Source: an uncultured Paracoccaceae bacterium
Lineage (GTDB): Bacteria; Pseudomonadota; Alphaproteobacteria; Rhodobacterales; Rhodobacteraceae
DNA: 64,000 nucleotides
Direction of reading: 5' to 3'
Assembly (NCBI GenBank): GCA_947487205.1
Contig: CANKVU010000010.1
Span: 62,001-126,000, forward strand
Shown: positions 18,430-27,381 of the stretch, one piece after another
Layout of the letters: each line of letters opens with the position of its first letter
Numbering within the stretch: position 1 is the stretch's first letter
Notes under the pieces: model-generated
The model's database searches: none
The model's input: only the letters and a program-made list of their open reading frames with translations
Told to the model about the DNA's origin: nothing
Program-made: the position numbers and the translations under genes

Positions 18430-19335
18430 ATGGACAGACTTACGGAAATGGAGGCCTTCGCCACGGTCGTCGACCAGGGCGGGTTCACCGATGCCGCCAA
18501 GAAGATGGGCATCTCGAAATCGGCCGTCTCGAAGCACGTCTCCTCGCTCGAGGCGCGTCTCGGCGCGCGGCTCCTGAACCGCACCACGCGGCGCGTCAGC
18601 CCGACCGAGATCGGTCTGGCCTATTACGACCGCGCCCGGCGGGTGCTGAACGACGCGGGCGAGGCCGACAGCCTCGTCACGGCGATGCAATCCGCGCCCT
18701 CGGGGCTGCTCAGAATCAGCGTCGCGACCGATTTCGGCGTCAACCTGCTATCGCCGATCATCGGCGAGTTCCTGCAGGAATATCCCGACATCACCATCAA
18801 CATGATCCTCAACAACCGCTTCGTGGAGCTGATCTCCGAAGGGTTCGACATGGCCGTGCGGATCGGCGACCTGGAGGATTCGACCCTGCGCGCGCGCAAG
18901 CTCTGCGAAACGTCGAAGCGGATGGTGGGCTCGCCCTCCTATTTCCAGAAGTTCGGCCGCCCGCAGAAGATCGACGACCTGAACGAGCACAAGCTGCTGC
19001 ATTATTCCAGCCAGGCCAACGGCGCGGTGTGGAAGCTGACCGCGCCGTCGGGGGAGAAGCGCCAGGTCCGCACCTCGGGCTGGCTCAGCGTCAACGACGG
19101 CCAGTCGCTCCTGAACGCCGCCGTCTCGGGGCTGGGCATCGCCTACCTGCCCTCCTTTCTCTACGCGAACGCCATGAAGGCGGGCCAGGTGGAAGAGGCG
19201 ATCCCCGGCCTGCCGGTGGAGCATCAGGGGATCTACGCGGTCTATCCGCCGGGCCGCTTCACCCAGCCCAAGGTCCGCGCCTTCATCGACTTCCTCGCGC
19301 ACCGCTTCGCCGATACCGGCCCCGACGCGTGGTGA
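18430..19335 (+). CDS. LysR family transcriptional regulator (CrgA-like subgroup)
   Basis: DNA-binding regulator with an N-terminal winged helix-turn-helix (MDRLTEMEAFATVVDQGGFT and then KKMGISKSAVSKHVSSLEAR, residues 1-50) and a C-terminal periplasmic-binding-protein-like effector domain (from about residue 90). The product is 301 residues, typical length. The start at MDRLTEMEAF removes a 41-codon upstream extension that is not conserved in this family. The effector is unknown. It has a dyad operator-like site upstream and is convergent with the OmpA gene, only 3 bases apart. The leader is less GC-rich than its surroundings. Confidence 0.9.
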   Translation: MDRLTEMEAFATVVDQGGFTDAAKKMGISKSAVSKHVSSLEARLGARLLNRTTRRVSPTEIGLAYYDRARRVLNDAGEADSLVTAMQSAPSGLLRISVATDFGVNLLSPIIGEFLQEYPDITINMILNNRFVELISEGFDMAVRIGDLEDSTLRARKLCETSKRMVGSPSYFQKFGRPQKIDDLNEHKLLHYSSQANGAVWKLTAPSGEKRQVRTSGWLSVNDGQSLLNAAVSGLGIAYLPSFLYANAMKAGQVEEAIPGLPVEHQGIYAVYPPGRFTQPKVRAFIDFLAHRFADTGPDAW

Positions 19336-19338
19336 GGC

Positions 19339-20253
19339 TCAGTCGAGCAGCACCGCCTCCACGCGGCGGTTCTCGCGCCGCCCCGCCTCGCCCCGGTTCG
19401 AGGCGCGCGGCGCGAGATAGCCCACCCCGTCGGCGGTGATCCGCGCCGGGTCGGCGCCGTGATCGTCGATCAGCGCCTGCCGCACCGCCTGGGCGCGGCG
19501 CCGCGACAGCGCCACGTTCGCCGCCGGCGCGCCGGCGGTATCCGTATGCCCGACGAGGGCGATCCGCGCGCCCGGATGCCCCGCCAGCCCCCGCGCCAGC
19601 CCCTCCAGCGCCGCGCGCGCGCCGGCGTCCAGGGTCGCCGATCCGGTGCCGAAGGCCAGCCCGTCGAGCACCGCGTGCCCGTCCCGCTCCAGGATCTCCC
19701 AGACCGCCGTCTCGGGCACGGGCGCGGGCGCGCGGGCGCCCGGGATCGCGGGTGCCTGTTCCCCGGCCCCGACCTCGGTCACCTGCACATAGGCGGTGGA
19801 CCCCGCCTCGCTGACGAGGATCGCGGCCGCCCCGCCCTCCGGTCCCGTGGCCAGCACATAGCGGTAATCGGCCAGGTCGACGAACATCGCCGGCGCGGGC
19901 AGCGTCTCCAGCGCGAAGCGGAAATCGTAGCCGCCGCAGATCGTGTCGCGGCACGCAAAGGCGATGTCGTAGCCGGCCGCGCGCAGCTGATCGCTGAGCC
20001 CCGCGGCGATCCGCGCGACCGTTCCGCCGGCCCCGTCCTCCGCCCCCGTCCCGTCGATCGCCCAGGCGGTGCGCGACGCCGCGCCGTCGAACCCGCGCCG
20101 CGGCACCGCCCCGTCCCGCCAGGGCCCCGCGGGCAGCGCGGCGCCCGCGCCCGCATCGGCCCGCGCGGTCTGGCGTGCCCCCGCCGGCAGGTCGAGCGGC
20201 AGCGCCGCGGCGGGCGCGGCCCACAGAACCAGCAGGAGCGCCGCGCGCCGCAT
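19339..20253 (-). CDS. OmpA family protein
   Basis: Secreted or outer-membrane-associated protein with a signal peptide (MRRAALLLVLWAAPAAALPL) and a C-terminal peptidoglycan-binding OmpA domain: GTGSATLDAGARAALEGLA, IALVGHTDTAGAPAANVALS, then RRENRRVEAVLL. The product is 304 residues. The middle part contains a cysteine pair (FACRDTICGGYDF) and shows no further recognised domain. It probably anchors the envelope to peptidoglycan. The ATG overlaps the stop of the upstream peroxidase-like gene (ATGA), so the two are co-translated. Confidence 0.86.
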   Translation of the reverse strand: MRRAALLLVLWAAPAAALPLDLPAGARQTARADAGAGAALPAGPWRDGAVPRRGFDGAASRTAWAIDGTGAEDGAGGTVARIAAGLSDQLRAAGYDIAFACRDTICGGYDFRFALETLPAPAMFVDLADYRYVLATGPEGGAAAILVSEAGSTAYVQVTEVGAGEQAPAIPGARAPAPVPETAVWEILERDGHAVLDGLAFGTGSATLDAGARAALEGLARGLAGHPGARIALVGHTDTAGAPAANVALSRRRAQAVRQALIDDHGADPARITADGVGYLAPRASNRGEAGRRENRRVEAVLLD

Positions 20254-20816
20254 CACCGCGCCATGGAATGGTAATCGTCGTTCGGGCGCATATCGGTGGC
20301 GCTGGCGACCCGGTTCGTCATGTTGAAGAACCCCGCGACCGAGGCGATGTCCCAGATGTCGCGGTCGCCGAACCCCGCGGCGCGCAGCTCCGCGCGGTCC
20401 GCCTCGCCCATCTCGGGGCAGCGTTCGGTCAGCTTGGTGGCATAGGCCAGCATCGCCCGGTGCCGTTCGGACAGGTCCGCCACCCGCCAGTTCATCACCA
20501 TCTGCTCGCCCAGCGCCGGGTCGCCCGACAATTGCCGCACCGCCGCCCCGTGCGCGACAAGGCAGTAATAGCATCGGTTCACCGCCGACACCGCCACCGC
20601 GATCATCTCGCGCTCCAGCTTCGACAGCCCCGAATCGCCCAGCATCAGGTCGTTGTAGAGGGCGACGAACGCGTTCAGCTTGTCGATGTCGAAGGCATGG
20701 GCCCGCAGCACGTTGGGGACGAGGCCCAGCTTCTCCTCGCAGAGCGCGAAATAGCGCGCCGTCGCCTCGGGCAGGGGATCGACGGGGGGCAGGTCCAGGG
20801 CGGTGGGGGTCTTCAT
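20253..20816 (-). CDS. Peroxidase-related protein, carboxymuconolactone decarboxylase/AhpD fold
   Basis: All-helical CMD-family protein of the uncharacterised peroxidase-related type. The product is 187 residues from MKTPTALDLPPVDPLP. The redox motif CxxCxxxH is present as CYYCLVAH (C82, C85, H89), as in AhpD-type proteins. A role in peroxide or organic hydroperoxide defence is inferred from the family only. The stop overlaps the start of the OmpA gene, and the GNAT gene ends 7 bases upstream, making a short operon. Confidence 0.86.
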   Translation of the reverse strand: MKTPTALDLPPVDPLPEATARYFALCEEKLGLVPNVLRAHAFDIDKLNAFVALYNDLMLGDSGLSKLEREMIAVAVSAVNRCYYCLVAHGAAVRQLSGDPALGEQMVMNWRVADLSERHRAMLAYATKLTERCPEMGEADRAELRAAGFGDRDIWDIASVAGFFNMTNRVASATDMRPNDDYHSMAR

Positions 20817-20823
20817 CGCATCC

Positions 20824-21528
20824 TCACGGTCTGAAACGGTAATGGTAGCATCGCCCGCCCTCCATGCCGAGGCCGCGATAGAACGCGATCGCGGTCTCGT
20901 TGGCCTCCGTGACCAGCACCGCCAGGTCCGCCGCGCCCTGCCCGGCCGCCCAGCGCGCGGCATGGGCCATCATGTGGCGCCCCAGCCCGCGGCGGCGCTG
21001 CGCGGCGCGCACCTCCAGCGCGTGGACCATCGCGGCGCCGCCATGCACGGCGACGAAGGCCGCGCCGGCGGGCCGGTCGTCGGTCCGCCCCAGGATCGCC
21101 GTCTTGGGCGCGTCCGTCCGCTCCATCACCGCGACGCGGTCGGGGCCGATCCGCCCCTCGGCCCAGATGTCGCGCATCACCTGCAGCGGCGGCCAGACCG
21201 TGAACCCGCTGACCGGCGGCGGCGCGTCCGACAGCCGCTCCACCGGGCAGGTCAGCGCCAGCGTCGGGTCGAGCGTCAGATAGCCCCGCCGCGCCAGGTC
21301 CCGGTCGAACCCCGCCTGGTCGGGCGTCACGACGAACAGCGCCTGCCTTCCCAGCGCGTCCATCTCCCGTTCGGCGGCGGTGATCTCCCCGGCCGAGGGC
21401 ACGCCGGCGCACCGCGCCGCGGTCACGCGCTTGCCGCCCCCCGCCTCGCCCGGGATCGTGAACGGCCCGCAGGCCCGCGCGTCGGCGGGGGGCCATGTGG
21501 CGCGCATCAATTCCAGCGCGCCGGTCAC
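20824..21528 (-). CDS. GNAT family N-acetyltransferase
   Basis: Acetyl-CoA-dependent acetyltransferase of unknown substrate. The product is 234 residues from a GTG start that overlaps the stop of the CinA-type gene (GTGA). The GNAT core is at the C-terminus: MVHALEVRAAQRRRGLGRHM carries the Q/RxxGxG/A acetyl-CoA motif, followed by VLVTEANETAIAFYRGLGM. The N-terminal half is less conserved. An internal ATG at 21507 is an alternative start. It belongs to the minus-strand run CinA-type, GNAT, CMD, OmpA. Confidence 0.85.
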   Translation of the reverse strand: MTGALELMRATWPPADARACGPFTIPGEAGGGKRVTAARCAGVPSAGEITAAEREMDALGRQALFVVTPDQAGFDRDLARRGYLTLDPTLALTCPVERLSDAPPPVSGFTVWPPLQVMRDIWAEGRIGPDRVAVMERTDAPKTAILGRTDDRPAGAAFVAVHGGAAMVHALEVRAAQRRRGLGRHMMAHAARWAAGQGAADLAVLVTEANETAIAFYRGLGMEGGRCYHYRFRP

Positions 21529-22256
21529 TCCCGCGCCTCCGGGAACGCCTCCCGCAGCGCCTCCGCCGCCGCGTCGCACGCCTCCGCCTCGGCCCCCCGG
21601 ATCACCACCGCCACCCGGTAGCCCGACCCCGACCACCCCGGATAGCTGCCGATGGACACGTCCGGAAAGCGCTCGGCGATCTCGCGCAGCGCCGCCGCGA
21701 TATCCCCCTCGCCCCGGTCGATCACCAGCGTCCGCGTCCCTTGCGCCGCGCCGCCCGCGATCCGCGGCAGCAGCGCCTCCAGCATCGCGGCGAAGATCTG
21801 CGGCACGCCGGCCATCACGTGGATGTTGCGCAGGCTGAATCCCGGCGCGGCCGAGACCGGGTTGTCGATCAGCCGCGCCCCCTCGGGGATGCGCGCCATC
21901 CGCAGCCGCGCCGCGTTCATCTCGGTGCCGCGCGACGCGTAATGCGCGGCCAGGACCGCCCTTGCGTCGTCGCGCACGTCGATCGGCGCGTCGAAGACGG
22001 CGGCGATCGCGTCGGCGGTGATGTCGTCGTGGGTCGGCCCGATCCCGCCCGAGGTGAACAGGTGGTCGTGCGCGCCCGCCAGGTCCCGCGCCGCGTCGGT
22101 GATCGTCGCGGCGATGTCGGGGATCATCCGCACCTCGCGCAGGTCGACGCCGTGCCCGGCCAGGCGCCCGGCCAGGTGATGCGCGTTCACGTCCCGCGTC
22201 CGGCCCGACAGGATCTCGTCTCCGATGACCAGCATGGCGGCGGTGGGGTTCGGCAT
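21525..22256 (-). CDS. CinA-like molybdopterin-binding (MoeA/MogA-fold) protein
   Basis: Stand-alone MoCF_biosynth domain of the CinA N-terminal type, without the C-terminal deamidase domain of full CinA. The product is 243 residues. The nucleotide-like binding motifs MLVIGDEILSGRT near residue 9 and LFTSGGIGPTHDDIT near residue 71 are intact. Homologues are called competence/damage-inducible protein A; the real role in alphaproteobacteria is unclear, possibly ADP-ribose pyrophosphatase-like. It is divergent from sfsA across 48 bases and starts a four-gene operon. Confidence 0.87.
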   Translation of the reverse strand: MPNPTAAMLVIGDEILSGRTRDVNAHHLAGRLAGHGVDLREVRMIPDIAATITDAARDLAGAHDHLFTSGGIGPTHDDITADAIAAVFDAPIDVRDDARAVLAAHYASRGTEMNAARLRMARIPEGARLIDNPVSAAPGFSLRNIHVMAGVPQIFAAMLEALLPRIAGGAAQGTRTLVIDRGEGDIAAALREIAERFPDVSIGSYPGWSGSGYRVAVVIRGAEAEACDAAAEALREAFPEARE

Positions 22257-22304
22257 GGTCGATGCTCCTTCAATGCCCGGCGCAGCAAAGGTATAGGCCG
22301 CACC

Positions 22305-23009
22305 ATGCGCTTTGAAACTCCGCTCCTGCGGGGCAGGCTGGTGCGCCGCTGGAACAGGTTCCTGTCCGAGGTCGCGCTGTCCGACGGAACCACCGTCCGG
22401 GCCCATTGCCCCAATCCCGGCGCGATGCTGGGACTGACCGCGCCCGGCACCGCCGTCTGGGTGGAACCCAACGACGACCCGCGGCGCAAGCTCGCCTATG
22501 GCTGGCGGCTGGTGGAATTGCCCGGCGGCCACTGGGCGGGGATCGACACCGCGGTCCCGAACCGCGTGGCGGGCGAGGCGCTGCGCGCGGGCGCCATCCC
22601 CGAACTGGCCGCCTATCCCTCCGTCCGCCCCGAGGTGAAATACGGCCGGCAGAGCCGCGTCGACTTCCTGCTGAGCGGCCCCGGCCTGCCCGATGCCTAT
22701 GTGGAGGTCAAGAACGTCCACCTGCGGCGCACGGGCGACTGGGCGGAGTTTCCCGATTGCGTCACCGCCCGCGGCGCCCGCCATCTCGACGAACTGGGCG
22801 ACATGGTGGCGCAGGGGCACCGGGCGGTGATGCTGTATCTCGTGCAGCGCACCGATTGCGCGCGGTTCCGCCTCGCGCGCGACCTCGACCCGGCCTACGG
22901 CGCCGCCTTCGACCGGGCCCGCGCCCGGGGGGTGGAGGCGATCTGCCGCGACACCGCCATCTCTCCCGCCGGGGTCCGGTTGCGCGGGGCGCTGCCGCTT
23001 TGCCCCTGA
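22305..23009 (+). CDS. sfsA: SfsA, sugar fermentation stimulation protein homologue
   Basis: DNA-binding, nuclease-like protein family first linked to maltose metabolism in E. coli; its true function is not settled. The product is 234 residues from MRFETPLLRGRLVRRWNRF. Family signatures are visible: TVRAHCPNPGAMLGL, PEVKYGRQSRVDFLL and YVEVKNVHLRR (PD-D/ExK-like core). It precedes map on the same strand with a 47-base gap. Confidence 0.93.
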   Translation: MRFETPLLRGRLVRRWNRFLSEVALSDGTTVRAHCPNPGAMLGLTAPGTAVWVEPNDDPRRKLAYGWRLVELPGGHWAGIDTAVPNRVAGEALRAGAIPELAAYPSVRPEVKYGRQSRVDFLLSGPGLPDAYVEVKNVHLRRTGDWAEFPDCVTARGARHLDELGDMVAQGHRAVMLYLVQRTDCARFRLARDLDPAYGAAFDRARARGVEAICRDTAISPAGVRLRGALPLCP

Positions 23010-23056
23010 CGCTGGAAGTTTCGCCCCCGGATGGCTAGATTGCGATCGGAAAACGC

Positions 23057-23881
23057 ATGGAGCGCGACGTGGACGACAATGCGACAGGCCGGCTGACCCG
23101 CGACGGGATTCGCCTGCACGAGCCCCGCGATTTCGACGGGATGCACGCCGCGGGCCGGATCGCGGCCGGGATCCTGGACCGCATCGCCCACCATGTCGTC
23201 CCCGGCGAGACGACGGGCGCGCTCGACCGCCTGATCACCGACTGGGTGGAGGAGGCCGGCGCCACCTCCGCCACGATCGGCTATCGCGGCTACCAGCATG
23301 CCAGCTGCATCAGCGTGAACCACGTCGTCTGCCACGGCATCCCCGGCGACAAGAAGCTCAAGGACGGCGACATCCTCAACATCGACGTGACGGTGATCGC
23401 CGACGGCTGGTACGGCGACACCTCCCGCATGTTCGTCGCCGGCAAGCTGTCGCGCAAGTCCGAGCGGCTGATCCAGGTCACCCACGACGCGCTGATGGTG
23501 GGGATCGAGGCGGTGCGGCCCGGCAACACCTTCGGCGATATCGGCCACGCGATCCAGACCTTCGTCGAGGGCCAGAAGATGAGCGTCGTGCGCGATTTCT
23601 GCGGCCACGGGCTCGGCCGGGTGTTCCACGCGCCGCCCAACGTGCTCCATTACGGCCGCCCCGGCACCGGCCCGCGCCTCGAAGAGGGCATGTTCTTCAC
23701 CATCGAGCCGATGGTCAATCTCGGCCGCGCCGAGACCAAGGTCCTGGCGGATGACTGGACGGCGGTGACCCGCGACAAGTCGCTCTCCGCCCAGTTCGAG
23801 CATTCGGTGGGCGTCACCCCCGACGGCGCCGAGATCTTCACCCTGTCGCCGGGCGACCTCTTCCACCCCACCTATGGCTGA
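23057..23881 (+). CDS. map: Type I methionine aminopeptidase
   Basis: Removes the initiator methionine from nascent proteins using a dinuclear metal site. The product is 274 residues. Metal ligands are visible in order: Asp in DILNIDVTVI, Asp in YGDTSRMF, His in FCGHGLGRVFH, Glu in FFTIEPMV and Glu in AQFEHSV; the substrate-binding His is in VVCHGIPGD. The stop overlaps the start of the MFS gene, so map and the transporter are co-transcribed. Confidence 0.96.
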   Translation: MERDVDDNATGRLTRDGIRLHEPRDFDGMHAAGRIAAGILDRIAHHVVPGETTGALDRLITDWVEEAGATSATIGYRGYQHASCISVNHVVCHGIPGDKKLKDGDILNIDVTVIADGWYGDTSRMFVAGKLSRKSERLIQVTHDALMVGIEAVRPGNTFGDIGHAIQTFVEGQKMSVVRDFCGHGLGRVFHAPPNVLHYGRPGTGPRLEEGMFFTIEPMVNLGRAETKVLADDWTAVTRDKSLSAQFEHSVGVTPDGAEIFTLSPGDLFHPTYG

Positions 23882-25028
23882 CGATCACCGGGCGGTCGTC
23901 TGGACGCTCTCGGCCTCGAACTTCGTCATCGGCATGGGCGCCTTCGTCCTGATCGGGCTGGTCGGCCCGATGGCCGAGGGGCTGTCCCTGCCCACCGCCC
24001 GGATCGGCACGGCGATGACGACCTATGCCGTGGCCTATGCCGTGCTCTCGCCGCTCCTCGTCGCCGCGACCGGCGCGATGGGCCGGCGGCGGGTGCTGGC
24101 GATGGGCATGGGCCTCTTCGCGCTGGGCAGCGCCGGCACCGCCCTGTCCGGGGGCGAGCTCGCCCTCCATCTCAGCCGGATCGCGGCCGCCGCCGGGGCG
24201 GGGATGGTCACCCCCGTCACCTCCTCCGTCGCCGCCGCCCTCGCCCCGCCGGAACGGCGCGGCGCGGCGCTCGCCGCGGTAATTATCGGGCTGACGGTCG
24301 CGCAGGTCGCGGGCGTGCCCGCCGGCAGCTTCGTGGGCTACACGTTCGGCTGGCGCGCGGGCTTTGCCATGGTGGTCCTGCTGGCCCTGCCCTGCCTGTG
24401 GCTGATCTGGACCCGCGTGCCACGCGGGCTGGAGATCCCGCCCGCCTCGCTCGGCGATCTCGGCCGGACGCTGGCGAACGGCCCGGCGATGCTGGCGATC
24501 CTGTTCACCGCCACGTTCCTGGGCTCGATCTACGTCCTCTACACCTATCTCGCGCCGCTCCTCGAACAGATCATGGGCTACGGGCGCAACGGGGTGACGG
24601 CGATCCTCCTGGTCTTCGGCGCGGGCGCGGTGCTCGGCAACGTCGCGGGCGGGCGCATGGCCGACCGGCTGGGACCCGTCGCGACGCTCCTGATCCTGTC
24701 GGGCGGCCAGGCGCTGATCATGCCGCTCTTCGCCCTCTTGCCGACGGGCGACGCGGCGCTCGTGGGCCTCGTGGCGCTCTGGTCGGTCTTCGGCTGGTCG
24801 TTCATGGCCGGTCAGCAGGTCCGCATCCTGTCGATCCTGCCCGAACGCCCCGGCGTGGTCCTGTCGCTCAACGCCGCCGCGATCTATGTCGGGGCGGCGG
24901 CCGGATCGGCGGTCGGCGCCGGCGTGATCGGCGCCGCCTCGCTGCGCTGGCTCGGCCCCGCGGCGGGGGCGGGCGCCGCGCTCGCCTTCGCCCATGTCGC
25001 GCTCAGCCGCCGCGTCAGCGGGCGCTAG
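23874..25028 (+). CDS. MFS transporter, DHA1 (drug:H+ antiporter) type
   Basis: Twelve-helix major facilitator likely exporting small molecules; the substrate is not known. The product is 384 residues. Features include the motif-A-like loop TGAMGRRRVLAMGMG between helices 2 and 3 and the antiporter-like LTVAQVAGVPAGSFVGYTFG in helix 5. The ATG lies within the last codons of map. The 3' end overlaps rsmD tail to tail by 14 bases, so there is no room for a terminator between them. Confidence 0.88.
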   Translation: MADDHRAVVWTLSASNFVIGMGAFVLIGLVGPMAEGLSLPTARIGTAMTTYAVAYAVLSPLLVAATGAMGRRRVLAMGMGLFALGSAGTALSGGELALHLSRIAAAAGAGMVTPVTSSVAAALAPPERRGAALAAVIIGLTVAQVAGVPAGSFVGYTFGWRAGFAMVVLLALPCLWLIWTRVPRGLEIPPASLGDLGRTLANGPAMLAILFTATFLGSIYVLYTYLAPLLEQIMGYGRNGVTAILLVFGAGAVLGNVAGGRMADRLGPVATLLILSGGQALIMPLFALLPTGDAALVGLVALWSVFGWSFMAGQQVRILSILPERPGVVLSLNAAAIYVGAAAGSAVGAGVIGAASLRWLGPAAGAGAALAFAHVALSRRVSGR

Positions 25029-25572
25029 CGAAGGTCATCCAGGTGTCGCCCGTGCGCCGCGCCTCCAGCCGCTCGAACGCCTCGGGCAGGTCCGCCTCGG
25101 CCGCATCCTCCCACACGACGAGCGCCCCGGGCGCGATCCAGCCGCCCGCCCGCGCCGCCGCCAGCGCGCGGGCGCCCAGGGCGGTGCCGTAGGGCGGGTC
25201 GAGGAACACCAGGCCGGCCGCACCCTCCGCCGGCCCCAGCCGCGTGGCGTCGCGCTTGACGATGCGGGTGCGCGCCGCCTCGCCCAGCGCGGCGACGTTC
25301 GCCTCCAGAAGGTCCAGCGCCTTGCGCCCCCGCTCGACGAACACCGCCCGCTCCGCGCCCCGCGACAACGCCTCCAGGCCCAGCGCCCCGGTCCCCGCGA
25401 ACAGGTCCAGCACCGCCGCCCCCGCCACCGGATCGCCATAGCGCCCGCCCTCCAGCACGCCGAAGAGCCGCTCGCGCACCCGGTCGGTGGTGGGGCGCAG
25501 ATGGGCGGCCGGATCGCCCCGCCCCAGCGCGGCCAGGCGTCGCCCCCGGTGGGTGCCGCCGATGATCCTCAC
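25015..25572 (-). CDS. rsmD: 16S rRNA (guanine(966)-N2)-methyltransferase
   Basis: SAM-dependent enzyme that methylates G966 of 16S rRNA in the assembled small subunit. The product is 185 residues from a GTG start (VRIIGGTHRGRRLAAL). The family signatures are RPTTDRVRERLFGVL, the SAM motif VLDLFAGTGALGLEALSRGA, and the catalytic LVFLDPPYG. The GTG overlaps the stop of the flavin reductase gene (GTGA). It converges with and overlaps the MFS gene. Confidence 0.95.
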   Translation of the reverse strand: MRIIGGTHRGRRLAALGRGDPAAHLRPTTDRVRERLFGVLEGGRYGDPVAGAAVLDLFAGTGALGLEALSRGAERAVFVERGRKALDLLEANVAALGEAARTRIVKRDATRLGPAEGAAGLVFLDPPYGTALGARALAAARAGGWIAPGALVVWEDAAEADLPEAFERLEARRTGDTWMTFASAR

Positions 25573-26771
25573 GCCAGCAGGGTCTTGAGGTTGGTGTCGG
25601 GGTCCGCGATGGCGGCCGGATCGGGCGACCGCCCGGCCTCCAGCAGGCGCTTGCCGACCATGTAGGCCTTCGCATCGCCGATCGAATCCACCGCCAGCAG
25701 GTGGTCGCCGCGATAGTACCAGTGCGACACCGCCGGCAACTGGCCGCGCGTCACCACCCGGTCGTGGCCGGCCGACAGGCCCGCGATCTGCATCTTCACC
25801 TCGTACTGGTCCGACCAGAACCACGGCACCGGGGCATAGGGCAATCCGGCGCCCAGCATGTTGCGGGCCACCGCATTGCCCATGTCGATGGCGTTCTGCA
25901 CCGATTCGAGGCGCAGCCGCCCGCCCCGCCACGGGAACGAGGCGCAATCGCCCGCCGCCCAGATCCGCGGGTCCGACGTGCGCCCCAGCGCGTCCACCGC
26001 GACGCCGTTGTCGGTGGCCAGGCCCGCCGCCTCGGCGATGGCGCAGCGCGGATCGACGCCGATGCCGACGATGGCCAGGTCCGCCGCGATCTCTTCGCCG
26101 CCGTCCAGTTCGGCGCCCACCACATGCGCCTCGCCGATCAGGCGGGCCAGCCCCACGCCCTCGCGGATCGTGACGCCCCGGTCGCGGTGGATCGTCCGCA
26201 TCACCGCCGCCGTCCGCTCCGAGGCGACGCGGCCCAGGATGCGCGGCCCGGACTCGATCACGGTCACGTTGGCGCCGATCTTGCGCGCCACCGACGCCGC
26301 CTCCAGACCGATATAGCCGCCCCCCACCACCAGCACGCGGCACGCGCGGCGCAGAGCCGGGGCCAGCGCGTCGATATCGGCCAGCGTGCGGACCACATGC
26401 GCGCCGTCGAGGTCACCGCCCATCTCCGCCGGAAGGGTCCGCGCCGCCAGGCCCGTCGTCAGGGCCAGCGTCTCGTAGGCGATGGCCTCCCCCGCCACCG
26501 TGACGCGGCGCCGGTCGCGGTCGATCGCCTCCACCGCGGCGCCCAGCCGCAGCTCGATCTCGTGCTCGGCGTACCATTCCGCGGGCCGCAGGAAGAGCCG
26601 CTCGCGCGCCATCTCCCCCAGCAGGTATCCCTTCGACAGCGGCGGGCGCTGATAGGGGGGGTACGGCTCCGCCCCGATCAGCGTCAGCGGGCCGCCGAAC
26701 CCTTCGGCCCTCAACGTGGTGCAGAGGCTCAAGCCCGCCTGCCCCGCCCCGATCACGACGATGCCGCTCAT
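25569..26771 (-). CDS. FAD/NAD-dependent oxidoreductase, ferredoxin/rubredoxin reductase type
   Basis: Two-dinucleotide-binding flavoprotein of the ferredoxin reductase subfamily, which passes electrons from NAD(P)H to a ferredoxin. The product is 400 residues. FAD motif GAGQAGLSL is at residues 8-16, the YQRPPLSKGYL loop follows, the NAD motif VVGGGYIGLEAA is near residue 147, and the FAD-closing WAAGDCASF is near residue 267. A C-terminal reductase domain follows. No cognate ferredoxin or P450 gene is in the window. Coupled to rsmD downstream; divergent from the peroxiredoxin gene. Confidence 0.88.
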   Translation of the reverse strand: MSGIVVIGAGQAGLSLCTTLRAEGFGGPLTLIGAEPYPPYQRPPLSKGYLLGEMARERLFLRPAEWYAEHEIELRLGAAVEAIDRDRRRVTVAGEAIAYETLALTTGLAARTLPAEMGGDLDGAHVVRTLADIDALAPALRRACRVLVVGGGYIGLEAASVARKIGANVTVIESGPRILGRVASERTAAVMRTIHRDRGVTIREGVGLARLIGEAHVVGAELDGGEEIAADLAIVGIGVDPRCAIAEAAGLATDNGVAVDALGRTSDPRIWAAGDCASFPWRGGRLRLESVQNAIDMGNAVARNMLGAGLPYAPVPWFWSDQYEVKMQIAGLSAGHDRVVTRGQLPAVSHWYYRGDHLLAVDSIGDAKAYMVGKRLLEAGRSPDPAAIADPDTNLKTLLA

Positions 26772-26846
26772 CTCCGCGCCCCCCGCTGGCGATCCTGCGT
26801 CCTCCGGCTATAACCGGGGGCGACACCTCTTGAAAGGAGCGACGCG

Positions 26847-27338
26847 ATGCCGATCAGCGAAGGCGACACGCTGCCCGATGCCACCCTCCACGCCACCGGA
26901 CCGGACGGCCGTCCGGCCCCGGTTTCCCTGTCCGACCGGCTGGCCGGCCGCAAGGTCGTCATCTTCGGCCTTCCGGGCGCCTTCACCGGCACCTGCACCA
27001 CCGCGCACGTGCCGAGCTTCATCCGCACCGCCGAGCAGTTCCGCGCCAAGGGCGTGGACGAGATCATCTGCCTGGCCGTCAACGACGCCTTCGTGCTGAA
27101 GGCCTGGAGCGAGCAGACCGGCGCGGCCGCGGCCGGGATCACCCATCTGGGCGATCCGGGCGCCGAGTTCACCAAGGCCATCGGGATGGAGTTCACCGCC
27201 CCGCCCGTGGGATTCTACGACCGCTCCAAGCGCTACGCGATGGTGGTCGAGGACGGCGTGGTCCGGACCCTCCAGGCCGACGAGGATTCCGGCACCTGCG
27301 ACCTGTCGGGCGGCGAATCGCTCCTCGAAACGCTGTGA
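26847..27338 (+). CDS. Peroxiredoxin, Prx5 type
   Basis: Thiol peroxidase reducing H2O2 and organic peroxides. The product is 163 residues. The peroxidatic cysteine is C50 in PGAFTGTCT, and C151 near the C-terminus (DSGTCDLSG) could act as resolving cysteine. Electron donor not shown; relatives use glutathione or glutaredoxin. The start follows GAAAGGAGCG, a strong ribosome binding site, and a TATAAC box (26809-26814) lies about 33 bases upstream of it. Confidence 0.93.
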   Translation: MPISEGDTLPDATLHATGPDGRPAPVSLSDRLAGRKVVIFGLPGAFTGTCTTAHVPSFIRTAEQFRAKGVDEIICLAVNDAFVLKAWSEQTGAAAAGITHLGDPGAEFTKAIGMEFTAPPVGFYDRSKRYAMVVEDGVVRTLQADEDSGTCDLSGGESLLETL

Positions 27339-27346
27339 GGCGGCGA

Positions 27347-27367
27347 GCGGCGGGCCCGTCCCGCCGC
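27347..27367. terminator. Bidirectional hairpin between peroxiredoxin and MscS genes
   Basis: A perfect 8-bp stem GCGGCGGG / CCCGCCGC around a 5-nt loop lies 8 bases after the peroxiredoxin stop and about 14 bases before the convergent MscS stop. It probably serves both genes; no T-tract. Confidence 0.55.
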
Positions 27368-27381
27368 CCGCGCCCGGCCGC

